DNA of 64,000 bases, from assembly GCA_008828725.1 (NCBI GenBank), contig MEHQ01002413.1, positions 143,401-207,400 on the forward strand. Reading direction: 5' to 3'. The notes under the pieces were generated by a model. The model had not been told where the DNA came from. It was given only the letters and a program-made list of their open reading frames with translations, and searched no databases. The stretch is from Saccharina japonica. Lineage: Eukaryota; Sar; Phaeophyceae; Laminariales; Laminariaceae. Positions within the stretch are counted from its first letter, which is position 1; each line of letters opens with the position of its first letter. Of the stretch, positions 54,746 to 64,000 are shown in pieces. The translations under genes were made by a program, and so were the position numbers.

Positions 54746-55110
54746 CTCGTGTAACACACGAGAGTCCAGGAAAGAGAACAGGAAATAACAAAAACAAAAT
54801 GAATACGTACGTAGCTAAGCAACCAAAGAAAGTCCCAGGAAAAATACGGAAGGCGGAGAAACAAAGGTAAAAGCGATCACGGTAACAAAAATAAGTAAAA
54901 CCAAGTAAATGAAACAAATGATGCGAGGGGCTGTAGCATCGCTGTCGTACCCCCCTTGAGAAGCAACAACAGGCAATACAACAAGCAAAAATAAGAAATA
55001 AGGAAATCAAAACAAACAAAGGGAAAGAAAGACCACCAGAAATACCCAAGGAAAAAAAAAAGAAAAGACAAACACCCAGTTTGCCATCCGCCAAGCCAGG
55101 TAGTCCTTCT
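54746..55110. other. A-rich LINE 3' untranslated-like stretch
   Basis: Rich in AAAACAAAA and GAAATAA words on the plus strand. Similar A-rich stretches at 54280-54560 and 60840-61090 share ACAAAATAAA and CTGAAATGAAAC words, consistent with repeated LINE 3' UTR fragments. Confidence 0.4.
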
Positions 55111-55163
55111 TTCTCATCACAGTGATAAGAACGAGAGTAACAATGAAACTGTCTAGGCGGGAC

Positions 55164-57346
55164 TTACTGGTCAGCCTGGTACCTTGCTATCCTGTCGGCT
55201 GTTTCCCTCCTGCTCTCATCAGCCGCGGTTTCCGTACGACTGTTGCCCCGCCCCTCCCCATTCCCTTTTACACCCCCCGCAACGGATGCGTGGCGCTGTC
55301 TACTCAGTTCCGCCTCGACCTTGTGCCACCGGGTCATGAACTGTTCAGCCGCTTCGAGGACCCCCCTGTACGACTTGCCCACTTTAGTTGCTGCAACGGT
55401 CCACACTGCGGTCTCTACTCCAAACACCAACGGGACCTGTGCCGTGGACCCCTTGGAGGCTTGAAACACCTTGAGGTCCTCACCAAGGCATTTCTGCCAG
55501 GACTTTGGTTGTCCGCCCGGTCTGCGTTCCTCCCCACCCGTCATGGTCCCGAACATCACCCGACTGGGTAATCGCCCCTTGGGTTGCCGTACCACGGCTC
55601 CCGCAAAGAACAGACGCCGTTTACGGATCGTCGCTTCGATGCTCTCGCCTCGTGTCTGCTTGAGAGCCTTTGCGTACGAGAGGGTCCTATAGTCGCCACG
55701 CTGCCGACGCTGGAAACCAATGACAGGCAGGAGGATTTGGTGGTGTACCGATCGGAGCCTGGCGAAGTGTTGTGCACCGAGGGTCCACTTCACACATCCG
55801 TAGAGCAGGGTCTCAATCACCTCGGCCTTCAACATGCGGATTTTCAGACTAAGTCGAGCCGTCTTCATGTCGTACAACTCTGGTCCGAACCGTTTGAAGC
55901 ACGCCCACATGAGACGGATCCGTCGTTTGATTTCGAGTGAGAGGTCAGCGTCTTCGTGGATAATGCCGCCGAGGTACAAGAACTGGCTCGTCTGTCTATA
56001 CCTCTGACCAGCGGCTTCGATAACGAGCGGCGGAGGAGGGGGTGTCTGGTCCCGTGTTCGTAAGATCATCGTTTCCGTTTTCCTTTCTGAAACCGTGAGG
56101 CCTGTTGCTTCGAAGACAGTCACGATGACTGTCATCATTTTTGCGAGACTCTCCGCGGACTTTGAGACAATTACTGCGTGATCGGCGTACAGCATACCCC
56201 ATACAGCCCTTCGCACGCATGCCAATGGTACCTCTTTTCCAACCACTACATCCTCCTTGAGGTGAGCCAAATCCCTCATGATGTCTTCGTCTTCGCTGAA
56301 GCGTACGAGAACAACAACGTGTATCACAGCAGCGACAAACACGTTGAACAGCAGTGGCGACAGCACGCAGCCTTGTCGTAGCCCCTGCGTGACATTAAAC
56401 CAATCAGAGTGCTCACCATCATCTGTGCGTACGCAAGCACGCATGCCGTCGTGGAACTGGCGGATGATTGTAAGAATCTTGGTTGGTATGCCAACGCGCG
56501 TAAGTACCTGCCACAGCAGCTCTCGGTCGACAGAGTCGTACGTTTTCTGCAGATCGATGAAGCACATGTACAAAGGGATTTTTCTGTCTCGTCCGAGTTC
56601 TTGTAATCGTCGTACTACGAACAGCATGTCGACTGTTGATCGTGTAGGACGAAAACCGCATTCTTCCTCAGGGAAGATGCCTCGGTCCTCGCAGTAGTTG
56701 CTGATACGGGATGCGACGATTTTCAACAACACTTTTCCGGCATGGGCAACAATCGAACTCCCTCTGTAGTTGTTGCAGTCAGTTCGGTCCTTATTTTTGT
56801 AAAGTACCTTGATGATCGCGTCTTTCTACTGCTGGGGGACTTCACCCGTTATCCAAACATTGACAAGAATGTGGTGGAAGCATTGGATGAAATCGGGGTG
56901 ATCGATTTTCAGTAGCTCGGCGGGCAGGTCGTCTGGTCCTACCGCTTTCCAATTCGGCATTGACTTAACGGCCCCCATCATCTCGTCCAGAGATGGCTCA
57001 TGGCCAAGTGATTGTTCAAGTGTCGGGGTGGCAATGGATCGATGATAGTGGGATCAAGTTTCAGTGATTTCGTGTTCAAGAGTTTGTGGAAGGCTCTCAT
57101 CCACCGTTCACGAATTAGCACTGTATCGCGTAGCAGCGTGCCATCCTCGTCCCTAATGAACTGCTCGCTTCGCGCTTTCTTGCCCTCCAACCCTACAGTA
57201 CCCTTCAGGTGCTTGTAAAAGCCTCGCTGGTCATTATCAGCTAGGAGTCTCTCGGTTTCGGCTAGGTGCTCTTCGAAATACGCATGTACCCCTACCGCGG
57301 CCACCTCCCGAAGATTCGCACACGCGGTCCTCACAGGTAGGTTCAA
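55164..57346 (-). pseudogene. LINE (non-LTR retrotransposon) ORF2 reverse transcriptase, 5'-truncated and inactive
   Basis: The minus strand carries a non-LTR reverse transcriptase. The segment before the RT (57346-57030) includes RGFYKHLKGTVGLEGKKA and RERWMRAFHKLLN. The RT follows: [47 protein letters not shown], motif [27 protein letters not shown], and then the catalytic box as YADH. The last Asp of YADD is His (codon 56180-56178). A thumb-like FLYLGGI and [15 protein letters not shown] follow, then the common LINE tail [18 protein letters not shown]. Breaks: a frame change near 57010-57035 and an in-frame TAG at 56826-56828 where Trp is expected. No endonuclease domain lies upstream, so the 5' end is truncated at about 57346, beside a tail-like repeat. 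The 522-codon frame below the TAG is otherwise intact. Confidence 0.9.
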
Positions 57347-57370
57347 TTAGACGCGGGTGACGGAGTTTTA

Positions 57371-57511
57371 CAATATGGTGTGTATGTGTTCTTCACATTA
57401 AACCGTCCCTCCTACCCGTCGACATTCAGCACACCCAGTGTCTGCCGATTCTTCATCCTAGAGAGGTACGAGTTATGTGGTCACAAAACTGCGACTCAGA
57501 GGTAGTAAACA
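57371..57511 (+). repeat. Tail-like repeat copy at the 5' edge of the LINE
   Basis: CTTCACATTAAACCGTCC, CTACCCGTCGACATTCAGC, then TGTGGTCACAAAACTGCGAC. Confidence 0.6.
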
Positions 57512-57564
57512 CGAACTGGCTTATTTATTATTTCCCTACACGTTTCTAGTTTGCATCATATGTT

Positions 57565-57662
57565 GCCCTAAAAGGGGACATGTCTATTGTTAGTAACATT
57601 TAGTTGGTAAACATATAGGTTTTTGTGTGTACGGCAGGTTCTACTCACAATGGTCTCCCGCA
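57565..57662. mobile_element. CGGGGGACC MITE, diverged copy
   Basis: Left GGGGACATGTCTATTG and right GTTCTACTCACAATGGTCTC. It reads AACATATAGGTTTTTG, the empty form of the CCAGG site in the 27578 copy. Confidence 0.55.
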
Positions 57663-57664
57663 AT

Positions 57665-58020
57665 AGTGGTGCTGTATTTCCTCGTGTAGTATGGTGTGAG
57701 TTCTTCACATTGAAACTTGTAAATAGTATTTTGTCGATTAGTTTTTGATCGCATATATTGCATTATATATATGCATGGGCCCGCGAGAAAGAAATACAAA
57801 ATCCAATCTGAGCAAGTCCTAGAACTTCATTGTGGAATCACCCTTGAACAACCTTGAAAATGCCTGGTAGGCGATTGGGTAGGAGTTAGTGAATTTAGAA
57901 AGAACGGTTTCGAATATGAAGCATCAAGGCGGTTGCCACACACAAGACTTTGGAGTCGAGAAACCGGTTGCCACACACGAGGGCGTCCATACTCCTACCA
58001 GGTACCAGTATCAGCAGCAG
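57665..58020. other. No recognised feature
   Basis: ACCGGTTGCCACACACGAGG and a near-duplicate lie at 57930-57980. TACCAGGTA is at 57996. Confidence 0.4.
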
Positions 58021-58022
58021 TA

Positions 58023-58192
58023 GGTAGCCCTTTTTAGAGGACCCCGCGATGAGGAGAAATTACATATAAGGCACTTCAATTTGCTGACCACGATTCTTGC
58101 CCGCGACCACTGACTGCAAGGGGCCTGTGCCAACTCTGATGGAGGGCGTTGGTGTATAAGGGACCTCCAACCCTGAAGGCACTACGGGCTAC
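58023..58192. mobile_element. MITE-like element, GGTAGCCC termini (second copy)
   Basis: Left GGTAGCCCTTTTTAGAGG and right GAAGGCACTACGGGCTAC. Related to 2420-2578 through CCCGCGA and ACATATAAGG words. Confidence 0.55.
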
Positions 58193-58299
58193 ATACTGCC
58201 GTAACTCGTATATGCCACAGGTATCATACGTACTGACGTATTTCTAAACATCGGTACCAGGGGTACCATATCTCTCTATTAATAGGATGAATCGGCAAA

Positions 58300-58375
58300 T
58301 GAACTGGGTGTGCAGGATGTCGACGGATAAAAACAGGACGGTTTGATGTTAAATGTGAAGAACACACACATGAAT
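58300..58375 (-). repeat. Tail-like repeat, first block, inverted
   Basis: GGGTGTGCAGGATGTCGACGG, shown here as the 20-mer GGTGTGCAGGATGTCGACGG, then GACGGTTTGATGTTAAATG. Confidence 0.55.
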
Positions 58376-58739
58376 ATGATATACACTACTAACTGTAAGG
58401 TACCACGGAATAATACAACGAAAAATATGGCAGAAGTAATAGTTGACTCGAACAGTGAAATTCCACGAGGAGGGTGGAAGATGAAGGGGGGGGTTGTTTT
58501 TCCATCTCGCGTGGTCCTTCAAAAAGGGCCACGTCTGCACGAATCAAGAGTGCAATCCCGAAGAAAGTCGGTCGTATACTTACAGCTGACGCGTTAGATT
58601 TTTCTTACAAAACAAAATTCCCGAAATAATAAAGAAATACCTGCTGTCCTTACAGTAATGACCATTTGGCCGCAACGGAATACAATTGTTTGTTGTTTCG
58701 CTTCCTTTTTTCTTCTCGTTTATCGCTCTCACGCAGCTG

Positions 58740-58990
58740 GATTGTCAGCAGGGTAGGTCGTGCCTGTCGTATATGGCACTGCTGCATTGCCTGCTCTGAT
58801 TACTGCATTGCTACGCAGCAGTATCTCTGTGTCGTAGTGTTATGACCACATAACTGGTACCAGGTACGCGCATCTCTCTAAGCTTAAGAATCGGCACGGA
58901 CAGTGGACTAAGACTCGGCACGGACACTGGGTGTGCTGGATGTCGACGGCAAAAATGGACGGTTTAATGCGAAGAACACACACATATATA
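58740..58990 (-). repeat. Tail-like repeat, both blocks, inverted
   Basis: AGCAGGGTAGGTCGTGCCTG to TGACCACATAACTGG, then AATCGGCACGGACAGTGG repeated as ACTCGGCACGGACACTGG, then GTGCTGGATGTCGACGG. It has TACCAGGTA (58858) at the junction of the two blocks. Confidence 0.6.
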
Positions 58991-59043
58991 CGTGCGAATG
59001 ATTTCGATTTCGCGAACATTCTCGTTTTCTTTTGGCCCTTCGA

Positions 59044-59145
59044 CGATGCCCATGTGCGAGTTCTTCACATTAAACCGTCCTTTCTACCCGTCGACATCCA
59101 GCACACCCAGTTTCTCTCTGCCGATTCTTCCATCCTAGAACAGCC
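59044..59145 (+). repeat. Tail-like repeat, first block
   Basis: GTTCTTCACATTAAACCGTCC (20-mer core TTCTTCACATTAAACCGTCC), then CTACCCGTCGACATCCAGC. Confidence 0.55.
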
Positions 59146-60415
59146 CATTCTCCTAATCGAGAATTTTGCCTTTCCGATGACAATGAAAATCGAAAATATC
59201 GCTTTTTGAATGGGCAATAACCAAAACGGGTTTACCCGGTCGGTTTTCACTCAAAAACGGGTACATGCTGGAATCAAGTAGAAAACACGCCCAGCGAGCC
59301 ACGCGATAGGCCAAAAACAAAGTGTGCCCATTTTTGAGAGATACTGTCCCGGGTACAACTGTAAATGTCTAGTACCATACTTGGCTTTCACCCGTTTTTG
59401 GTTATTTATTTTGTTTAACCACTTGCCTACAGTGTGCCTCGCTCTCCACTGCGTCTGCGGCCGCTCTTTCGTTGTTTCATTTCGTTTCAAGCTTTTCACA
59501 ATCCACTTGAACTCTATTCAACCATTTTACGCACCAGGTCCTGGGTGCGTAGTACGTGTACGTACGTCATCAGAGTCATATAAACGACCATCCACCTAAT
59601 ATACTGTTGTATGTGTGCACAGCAGTATCAACATACCTGGTATGTACGTATGATATATACGACTGATGTATTTTTATGTAATACGACTGCTACTGTACGT
59701 ACATATGTGGTGTATTTCACTCTGAGACCAAGTGCGTATAACACACATGCTTGCCGCCAGAACCCTCTGCGTCTAAACACCCCTGACCCCTGACCCTGCT
59801 CCAGACCCCACCCGGACTTGAACCCTCCATACATAACCCGGACACATCTAAGTGTATAGTTAGGCGCCGACAAGTGTGCCTGGTTATCACTACCCCACAG
59901 AAACGGGCACGATGTGATTTTGGCCAATCTACCCCGTGATCGCTCGTGGGATGTAGTGTTTTGACTCGATTTCATGATGTACCCGTTTTTTACTCAAACC
60001 GGCGCGTGTGTACCCGTTTTTGGGTATTTCACTTTTTGAATTGTAAGATATGTACTTCCCTCAGTCATTTATTTCACTGTAAACTATGGTCAATTGTGAC
60101 ACCCGTCGATGACAAAAAAAACGAAATGGGCATCGGCAGTTTCAAGACATCGAAGATCCCAGAAAATCTGGATTTATGGGCGAGGTACCTCGCTCATAAA
60201 TGCAAATTCCCTTACATCTTTGATTTTACGAGCCTGTCAAGGTCGATTTCAATTTGTTTTCGTGGATCGATACCTACCATCGAGGAAAACATTTTCCAGG
60301 TCAAATTTTGATCGTGAGCGAAACACAACTCTTAAACAGTTACAAAGTGCTACAATCGATTTTCATTCTCATCGGAAAGGCAATTCTCAATTAGGAAAAT
60401 CGGCTGTTCTTGAGA
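59146..60415. other. Unassigned interval with AACGGG/CCCGTT words
   Basis: ACCCGTTTTTG or its inverse occurs near 59230, 59262, 59389, 59984 and 60012, hinting at another decayed motif-rich element. No terminal repeats or gene were found. Confidence 0.35.
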
Positions 60416-60419
60416 GATA

Positions 60420-60686
60420 CCAGTAATGTCTGTGGTCACAAAACTTGGACACATATATACTACGCTGCGATGCAGTAAGTATGCGGAGGAGGCAATGTAA
60501 TGTCATACTATTGATACTGCTGTATACGACAGGCACGACCTACCCTGCTAGCGTGAAAGACAACATAAAACAAGAGAAAGCCAAATGGAAAAAAATGTAT
60601 ATACTCGTACATATATGATAAAACAGATCGACAAACAAAACCAATAACAAAAGGGTGTTCCTGTGTTCATACTGAAAACATCCCAG

Positions 60687-60723
<37 letters not shown>

Positions 60724-60850
60724 CTTCACATTAAACCCGTTCTTTCTACTCAACCACATCAGTACACCCAGTGCCTGTCCTGATTCCCTCCGATTCCCAA
60801 TCCTAGAGAGATACAAATTCTGTGGTCACAGACTGTGAAACAGAGAAAAA
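60420..60850 (+). repeat. Tail-like repeat blocks plus (TTG)n
   Basis: Second block at 60430-60555 (GACAGGCACGACCTACCCTGC), shown as the 20-mer ACAGGCACGACCTACCCTGC. A pure TTG run lies at about 60686-60724, then a first-block copy at 60722-60850. Confidence 0.55.
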
Positions 60851-61299
60851 CCAAAACAAAATAAACGCAAATTAATGGGTAAAGCAAGTGAGATGCGTAA
60901 CGTATCGGGTACGAGAACACAGCGACACGAGCCGAACCAAAAAATAAGGACAAAAAAGACAAAATAAAACAAGTTCTGAAATGAAACAGAATACAAATGA
61001 CGCAGGGAGACAGAAGCGCCAGAAGCGCCAGAAGCGCCCCTAGACGAAAAGCACACGTGCCCAAGAGGAACAGATAACTGCTGCACGAGCGAGGCAACAC
61101 GAAAAAAGAGAGAGACACCGGCATAGGGTGGAAACAAAGGGAGAAACAAGGTGAACATAATATATATATACTACGTATATATATGATATTAAGCACTGTG
61201 TCCGAGGATATAATGTACGACTCAATATTCGTGGTCAAAATGCGAAAGAACGACCTGCTGTCCTTAGAGTAGTAACCATTCGGAACACAGGAATACAAC

Positions 61300-61618
61300 C
61301 AAGGGTGCACAAAAAAAAAAGTTATCGACACCACACCCCCCCCCCCCCCTATATTGAAGGGAAGAAACCGGACCGTTGTGATCCCAGAAAACAATAAGTC
61401 AAGTTTTTTTTTAATTAACCCCCCCCCCCCCCCCCCCCCCCGACCAGCGAAAAAAAAATATGGGGGGGTCTCTAAAACCAAGTAAAAAAAAGGGAACAAA
61501 AAACGAAAAAAAAATGTTTTTTGCTCATTTCGTCCTGTGATCACAGCGATCCGGTTTGTTTTTCATTCTGACCTTCCTAGGTGTGTGGTGTCGTTTTCTT
61601 TTTTTTTGTGCACCCTTG
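61300..61618. mobile_element. hAT-type MITE with poly-C core
   Basis: Left end CAAGGGTGCACAAAAAA and its inverse at the right, continuing through ATCGACACCACAC / GTGTGGTGTCG (about 40 bp TIR). The left flank ATACAAC (61293-61299) matches the right flank in the second copy (ATACAACC after 63149); in this copy the right flank has lost two bases. CARGGGTGC ends with a 7-8 bp duplication fit hAT. The core has a ~23-base C run that is hard to sequence. Confidence 0.7.
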
Positions 61619-62481
61619 AACAACCATTAATCTTACTCTGTACCCAATACATTTATCGTAGATGTCGTAATTGCATCTGATATCATGGCGATCTGTTTGC
61701 TAACTTGCTACCTAGTGCGTAATTGTTGGATTGGAGTTGCCAACGAGGTTTTAAAGGGATATAACTGTAATGAGTTTGCGCATGTGTCACTACTATACTT
61801 ATACTTAAAACGAGTGAGAAATTGGAATCACAGATAGTGATTCAGAAGAGCGTTTACGAGGAGTCTGACACTTATCACGAGATTGTGCAAGTTCAACATT
61901 CGAATATTCCTCATACCACTCTGTTCGAAACTTGAACGAGTTTGGGAGCATTGATATACTATAACAAAGGGCCTATGACAAAAATTGGCGACATTTCCTG
62001 ACAGAGTGAAAATGGCGATGGATTCACGAACGCACGGCATCGTCCAATCGAATGGCGCTTCCCTATGGCCTGCACGCGCGCGGCGCTCTCGAATCCATTT
62101 CAACCCCGAGTTGGTCCGGTCCAAGCTTCCCCCACTATATGTGCCAGTGGGCACGTCGCGTAGTTAGCGTTGACCTAGCCGTGGTTTGCGGCGCTCGATC
62201 AGCCCTCCGACGATGGACATGTTAAAACTGCAAACGTCCTTGTGAACATACACACTGTGTCCGATAATATAATGTACGACTCAATATTCATGTTCATGGT
62301 GAAACGAACATTAAATTTCGGACATTTCAGACTAGACGACACAGCATAGACGGTTGCTTCTGACCGGCAAAGGAGGAGGAAGACCGCAGAGCTTCACACA
62401 GGTGGCGATAAACGAGCTGCCAATTGGCGAAGGAGGGGGTAATGTGGTGATATATGGTCATCGGCTTTGCGGTGGCATCGG
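61619..62481 (+). repeat. First copy of the terminal duplicated block
   Basis: Together with the MITE (61300-61618) this is repeated at 62830-64000. From about 61850 the two copies look identical; before that they differ by small indels. A minus frame of 108 codons (62154-61828) is therefore present twice unchanged. It has no known domain and is not called as a gene. CACTGTGTCCGA..AATATAATGTACGACTC at 62256 also matches 61192-61240. Confidence 0.75.
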
Positions 62482-62790
62482 GGGCGAGACGGAGACAGGG
62501 CAGGAGGCCTATCGAAGGGGCGGGCTCCAGCCTGACTTCAACACGATGCAAGTCTTGTCGAAAATATTAAGCACATTTCTTCAGTCACAATAGTTACGAA
62601 TGTTTACGGCCAGTCTGTAGCCCCAGGAAGTTGTGAAGGTTCGCTCGACGAGGTAGACGGGGAGCAGCACGACGTCACCCAGGTGGCGCCAAACGAGCTG
62701 AAACTGGGCGAGGGTGGCGAAGTTGGTGGTGGCCATGTTGTGAGCGGCAGCCACCGGCTACGTGGTGGCGTCGGTGGTTTCTCGCCAGGC
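62385..62790 (-). repeat. Two diverged tandem units of ~300 bp
   Basis: GGTGGCGATAAACGAGCTG (62400) and GGTGGCGCCAAACGAGCTG (62681), followed by GGCGAAGG/GGCGAGGG and CGGCTTTGCGGTGGC/CGGCTACGTGGTGGC. On the minus strand both read as F-A..WQLVYRHLC / F-QLVWRHLG. This could be a duplicated coding fragment, but no family was recognised. Confidence 0.4.
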
Positions 62791-62826
62791 CTCGTACGCG
62801 AAAAAACGATCTGGGGTTCGGACCTT

Positions 62827-62827
62827 N
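62827..62827. other. Single N
   Basis: One undetermined base exactly at the junction where the second copy of the MITE block starts. Confidence 1.
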
Positions 62828-62829
62828 AC

Positions 62830-63149
62830 CAAGGGTGCACAAAAATAAAAAGTTATCGACACCACACACCCCCACCCCCCTAATATTGAAGGGAAGAAAC
62901 CGGACCTGTTGTGATCCCAGAAAACAATAAGTCAAGTTTTTTTTTTATCACCCCCCCCCCCCCCCCCCCCCGACCAGCGAAAAAAAAATATGGGGGGGTC
63001 TCTAAAACCAAGTAAAAAAAAGGGAACAAAAAACGAAAAAAAAATGTTTTTTGCTCATTTCGTCCTGTGATCACAGCGATCCGGTTTGTTTTTCATTCTG
63101 ACCTTCCTAGGTGTGTGGTGTCGTTTTCTTTTTTTTTTGTGCACCCTTG
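62830..63149. mobile_element. Second copy of the hAT-type MITE
   Basis: Same ends and poly-C core as 61300-61618, differing in homopolymer lengths. It is followed by ATACAACC. Confidence 0.7.
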
Positions 63150-64000
63150 ATACAACCATTAATCTTTACTCTGTACCAATACTTATCGTAATGTCGTATT
63201 GCATCTGATATCATGGCGATCTGTTTGCTAACTTGCTCCCTATCGTAATTGTTGGAATTTGGAGTTGCCACGAGGTTTTAGGGATATAACTGTATGGTTG
63301 CCATGTCGTCACTACCATATTATACTTAAAACGAGTGAAAATGGAATCACAGGTAGTGATTCAGAAGAGCGTTTACGAGGAGTCTGACACTTATCACGAG
63401 ATTGTGCAAGTTCAACATTCGAATATTCCTCATACCACTCTGTTCGAAACTTGAACGAGTTTGGGAGCATTGATATACTATAACAAAGGGCCTATGACAA
63501 AAATTGGCGACATTTCCTGACAGAGTGAAAATGGCGATGGATTCACGAACGCACGGCATCGTCCAATCGAATGGCGCTTCCCTATGGCCTGCACGCGCGC
63601 GGCGCTCTCGAATCCATTTCAACCCCGAGTTGGTCCGGTCCAAGCTTCCCCCACTATATGTGCCAGTGGGCACGTCGCGTAGTTAGCGTTGACCTAGCCG
63701 TGGTTTGCGGCGCTCGATCAGCCCTCCGACGATGGACATGTTAAAACTGCAAACGTCCTTGTGAACATACACACTGTGTCCGATAATATAATGTACGACT
63801 CAATATTCATGTTCATGGTGAAACGAACATTAAATTTCGGACATTTCAGACTAGACGACACAGCATAGACGGTTGCTTCTGACCGGCAAAGGAGGAGGAA
63901 GACCGCAGAGCTTCACACAGGTGGCGATAAACGAGCTGCCAATTGGCGAAGGAGGGGGTAATGTGGTGATATATGGTCATCGGCTTTGCGGTGGCATCGG
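63150..64000 (+). repeat. Second copy of the terminal duplicated block, cut by the window end
   Basis: Parallels 61619-62481 to the last base, GTGGCATCGG. Confidence 0.75.

Noticed and set aside
54260-55094. Minus-strand hydrophobic frames resembling membrane proteins
   Set aside because: They arise from the A-rich LINE 3' region read in reverse (poly-Phe/Leu).
60759-61544. 261-codon minus-strand frame
   Set aside because: It runs through the poly-C (poly-Gly) core of a MITE and A/T homopolymers; hydrophobic residues come from T-rich composition. No domain.
61828-62154. 108-codon minus frame present twice (also 63347-63673) unchanged
   Set aside because: Identity follows from the duplicated block, not from selection; no recognised domain.

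Overview
This window is gene-poor, repeat-saturated nuclear DNA from a eukaryote. It has no bacterial-style operons, and most long open frames are interrupted or lie over microsatellites. The few coding-like stretches are GC-rich, with CAG/CTG-encoded glutamine or serine tracts and GT/AG-like borders. There are short CCCTAA telomere-like stretches and many TIR and LTR elements. This style suggests a stramenopile, most likely a brown alga (inference only; no diagnostic host gene is present). I see no rRNA, no convincing tRNA gene and no CRISPR array.

Layout. 1-8.8 kb: an array of TTCCATGGAAG-type palindromes; two ~0.8 kb arms in inverted orientation (1138-1950 and 7970-8800); a 2.1 kb TIR element with an 8-bp target duplication (3617-5742); and a duplicated block around a run of 17 N. 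8.8-18.3 kb: many direct copies of an old dispersed repeat, a 1.1 kb TIR element holding an exon-like core (12041-13126), and a 3.4 kb hAT-like element (13723-17136) that itself carries a TA-flanked MITE and another 8-bp-TSD element. 18.3-40 kb: mostly MITEs, tRNA-derived SINE copies, foldback hairpins and a pogo-like element (30437-31693) that splits an older MITE. 40.8-44.7 kb: the best-preserved object, an LTR-flanked element whose only long ORF is a 481-residue glutamine-rich protein in the Gag position. 45-52 kb: more MITEs, a decayed Ty3/gypsy integrase and a 163-bp satellite. 53-61 kb: a SINE and a decayed LINE reverse transcriptase surrounded by copies of a short tail-like repeat in both orientations. 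61.3-64 kb: a hAT-type MITE inside a block that is repeated after a single N.

Two patterns stand out. First, several DNA elements each carry their own private short motif, arrayed in both orientations near the ends (TAAC/GTTA, AGGCGGT, AAGGGGG, GATATA, AAGATC), as expected of subterminal transposase-binding sites. Second, the near-palindrome TACCWGGTA occurs 15 times. Where related repeat copies can be compared, it sits at what is a plain TA in the empty copies. It therefore looks like a cut-and-paste excision footprint (TA-CCWGG-TA), and a second set, TA-TTAA-TA, behaves the same way. All comparisons were made by eye, so identities and boundaries are approximate.
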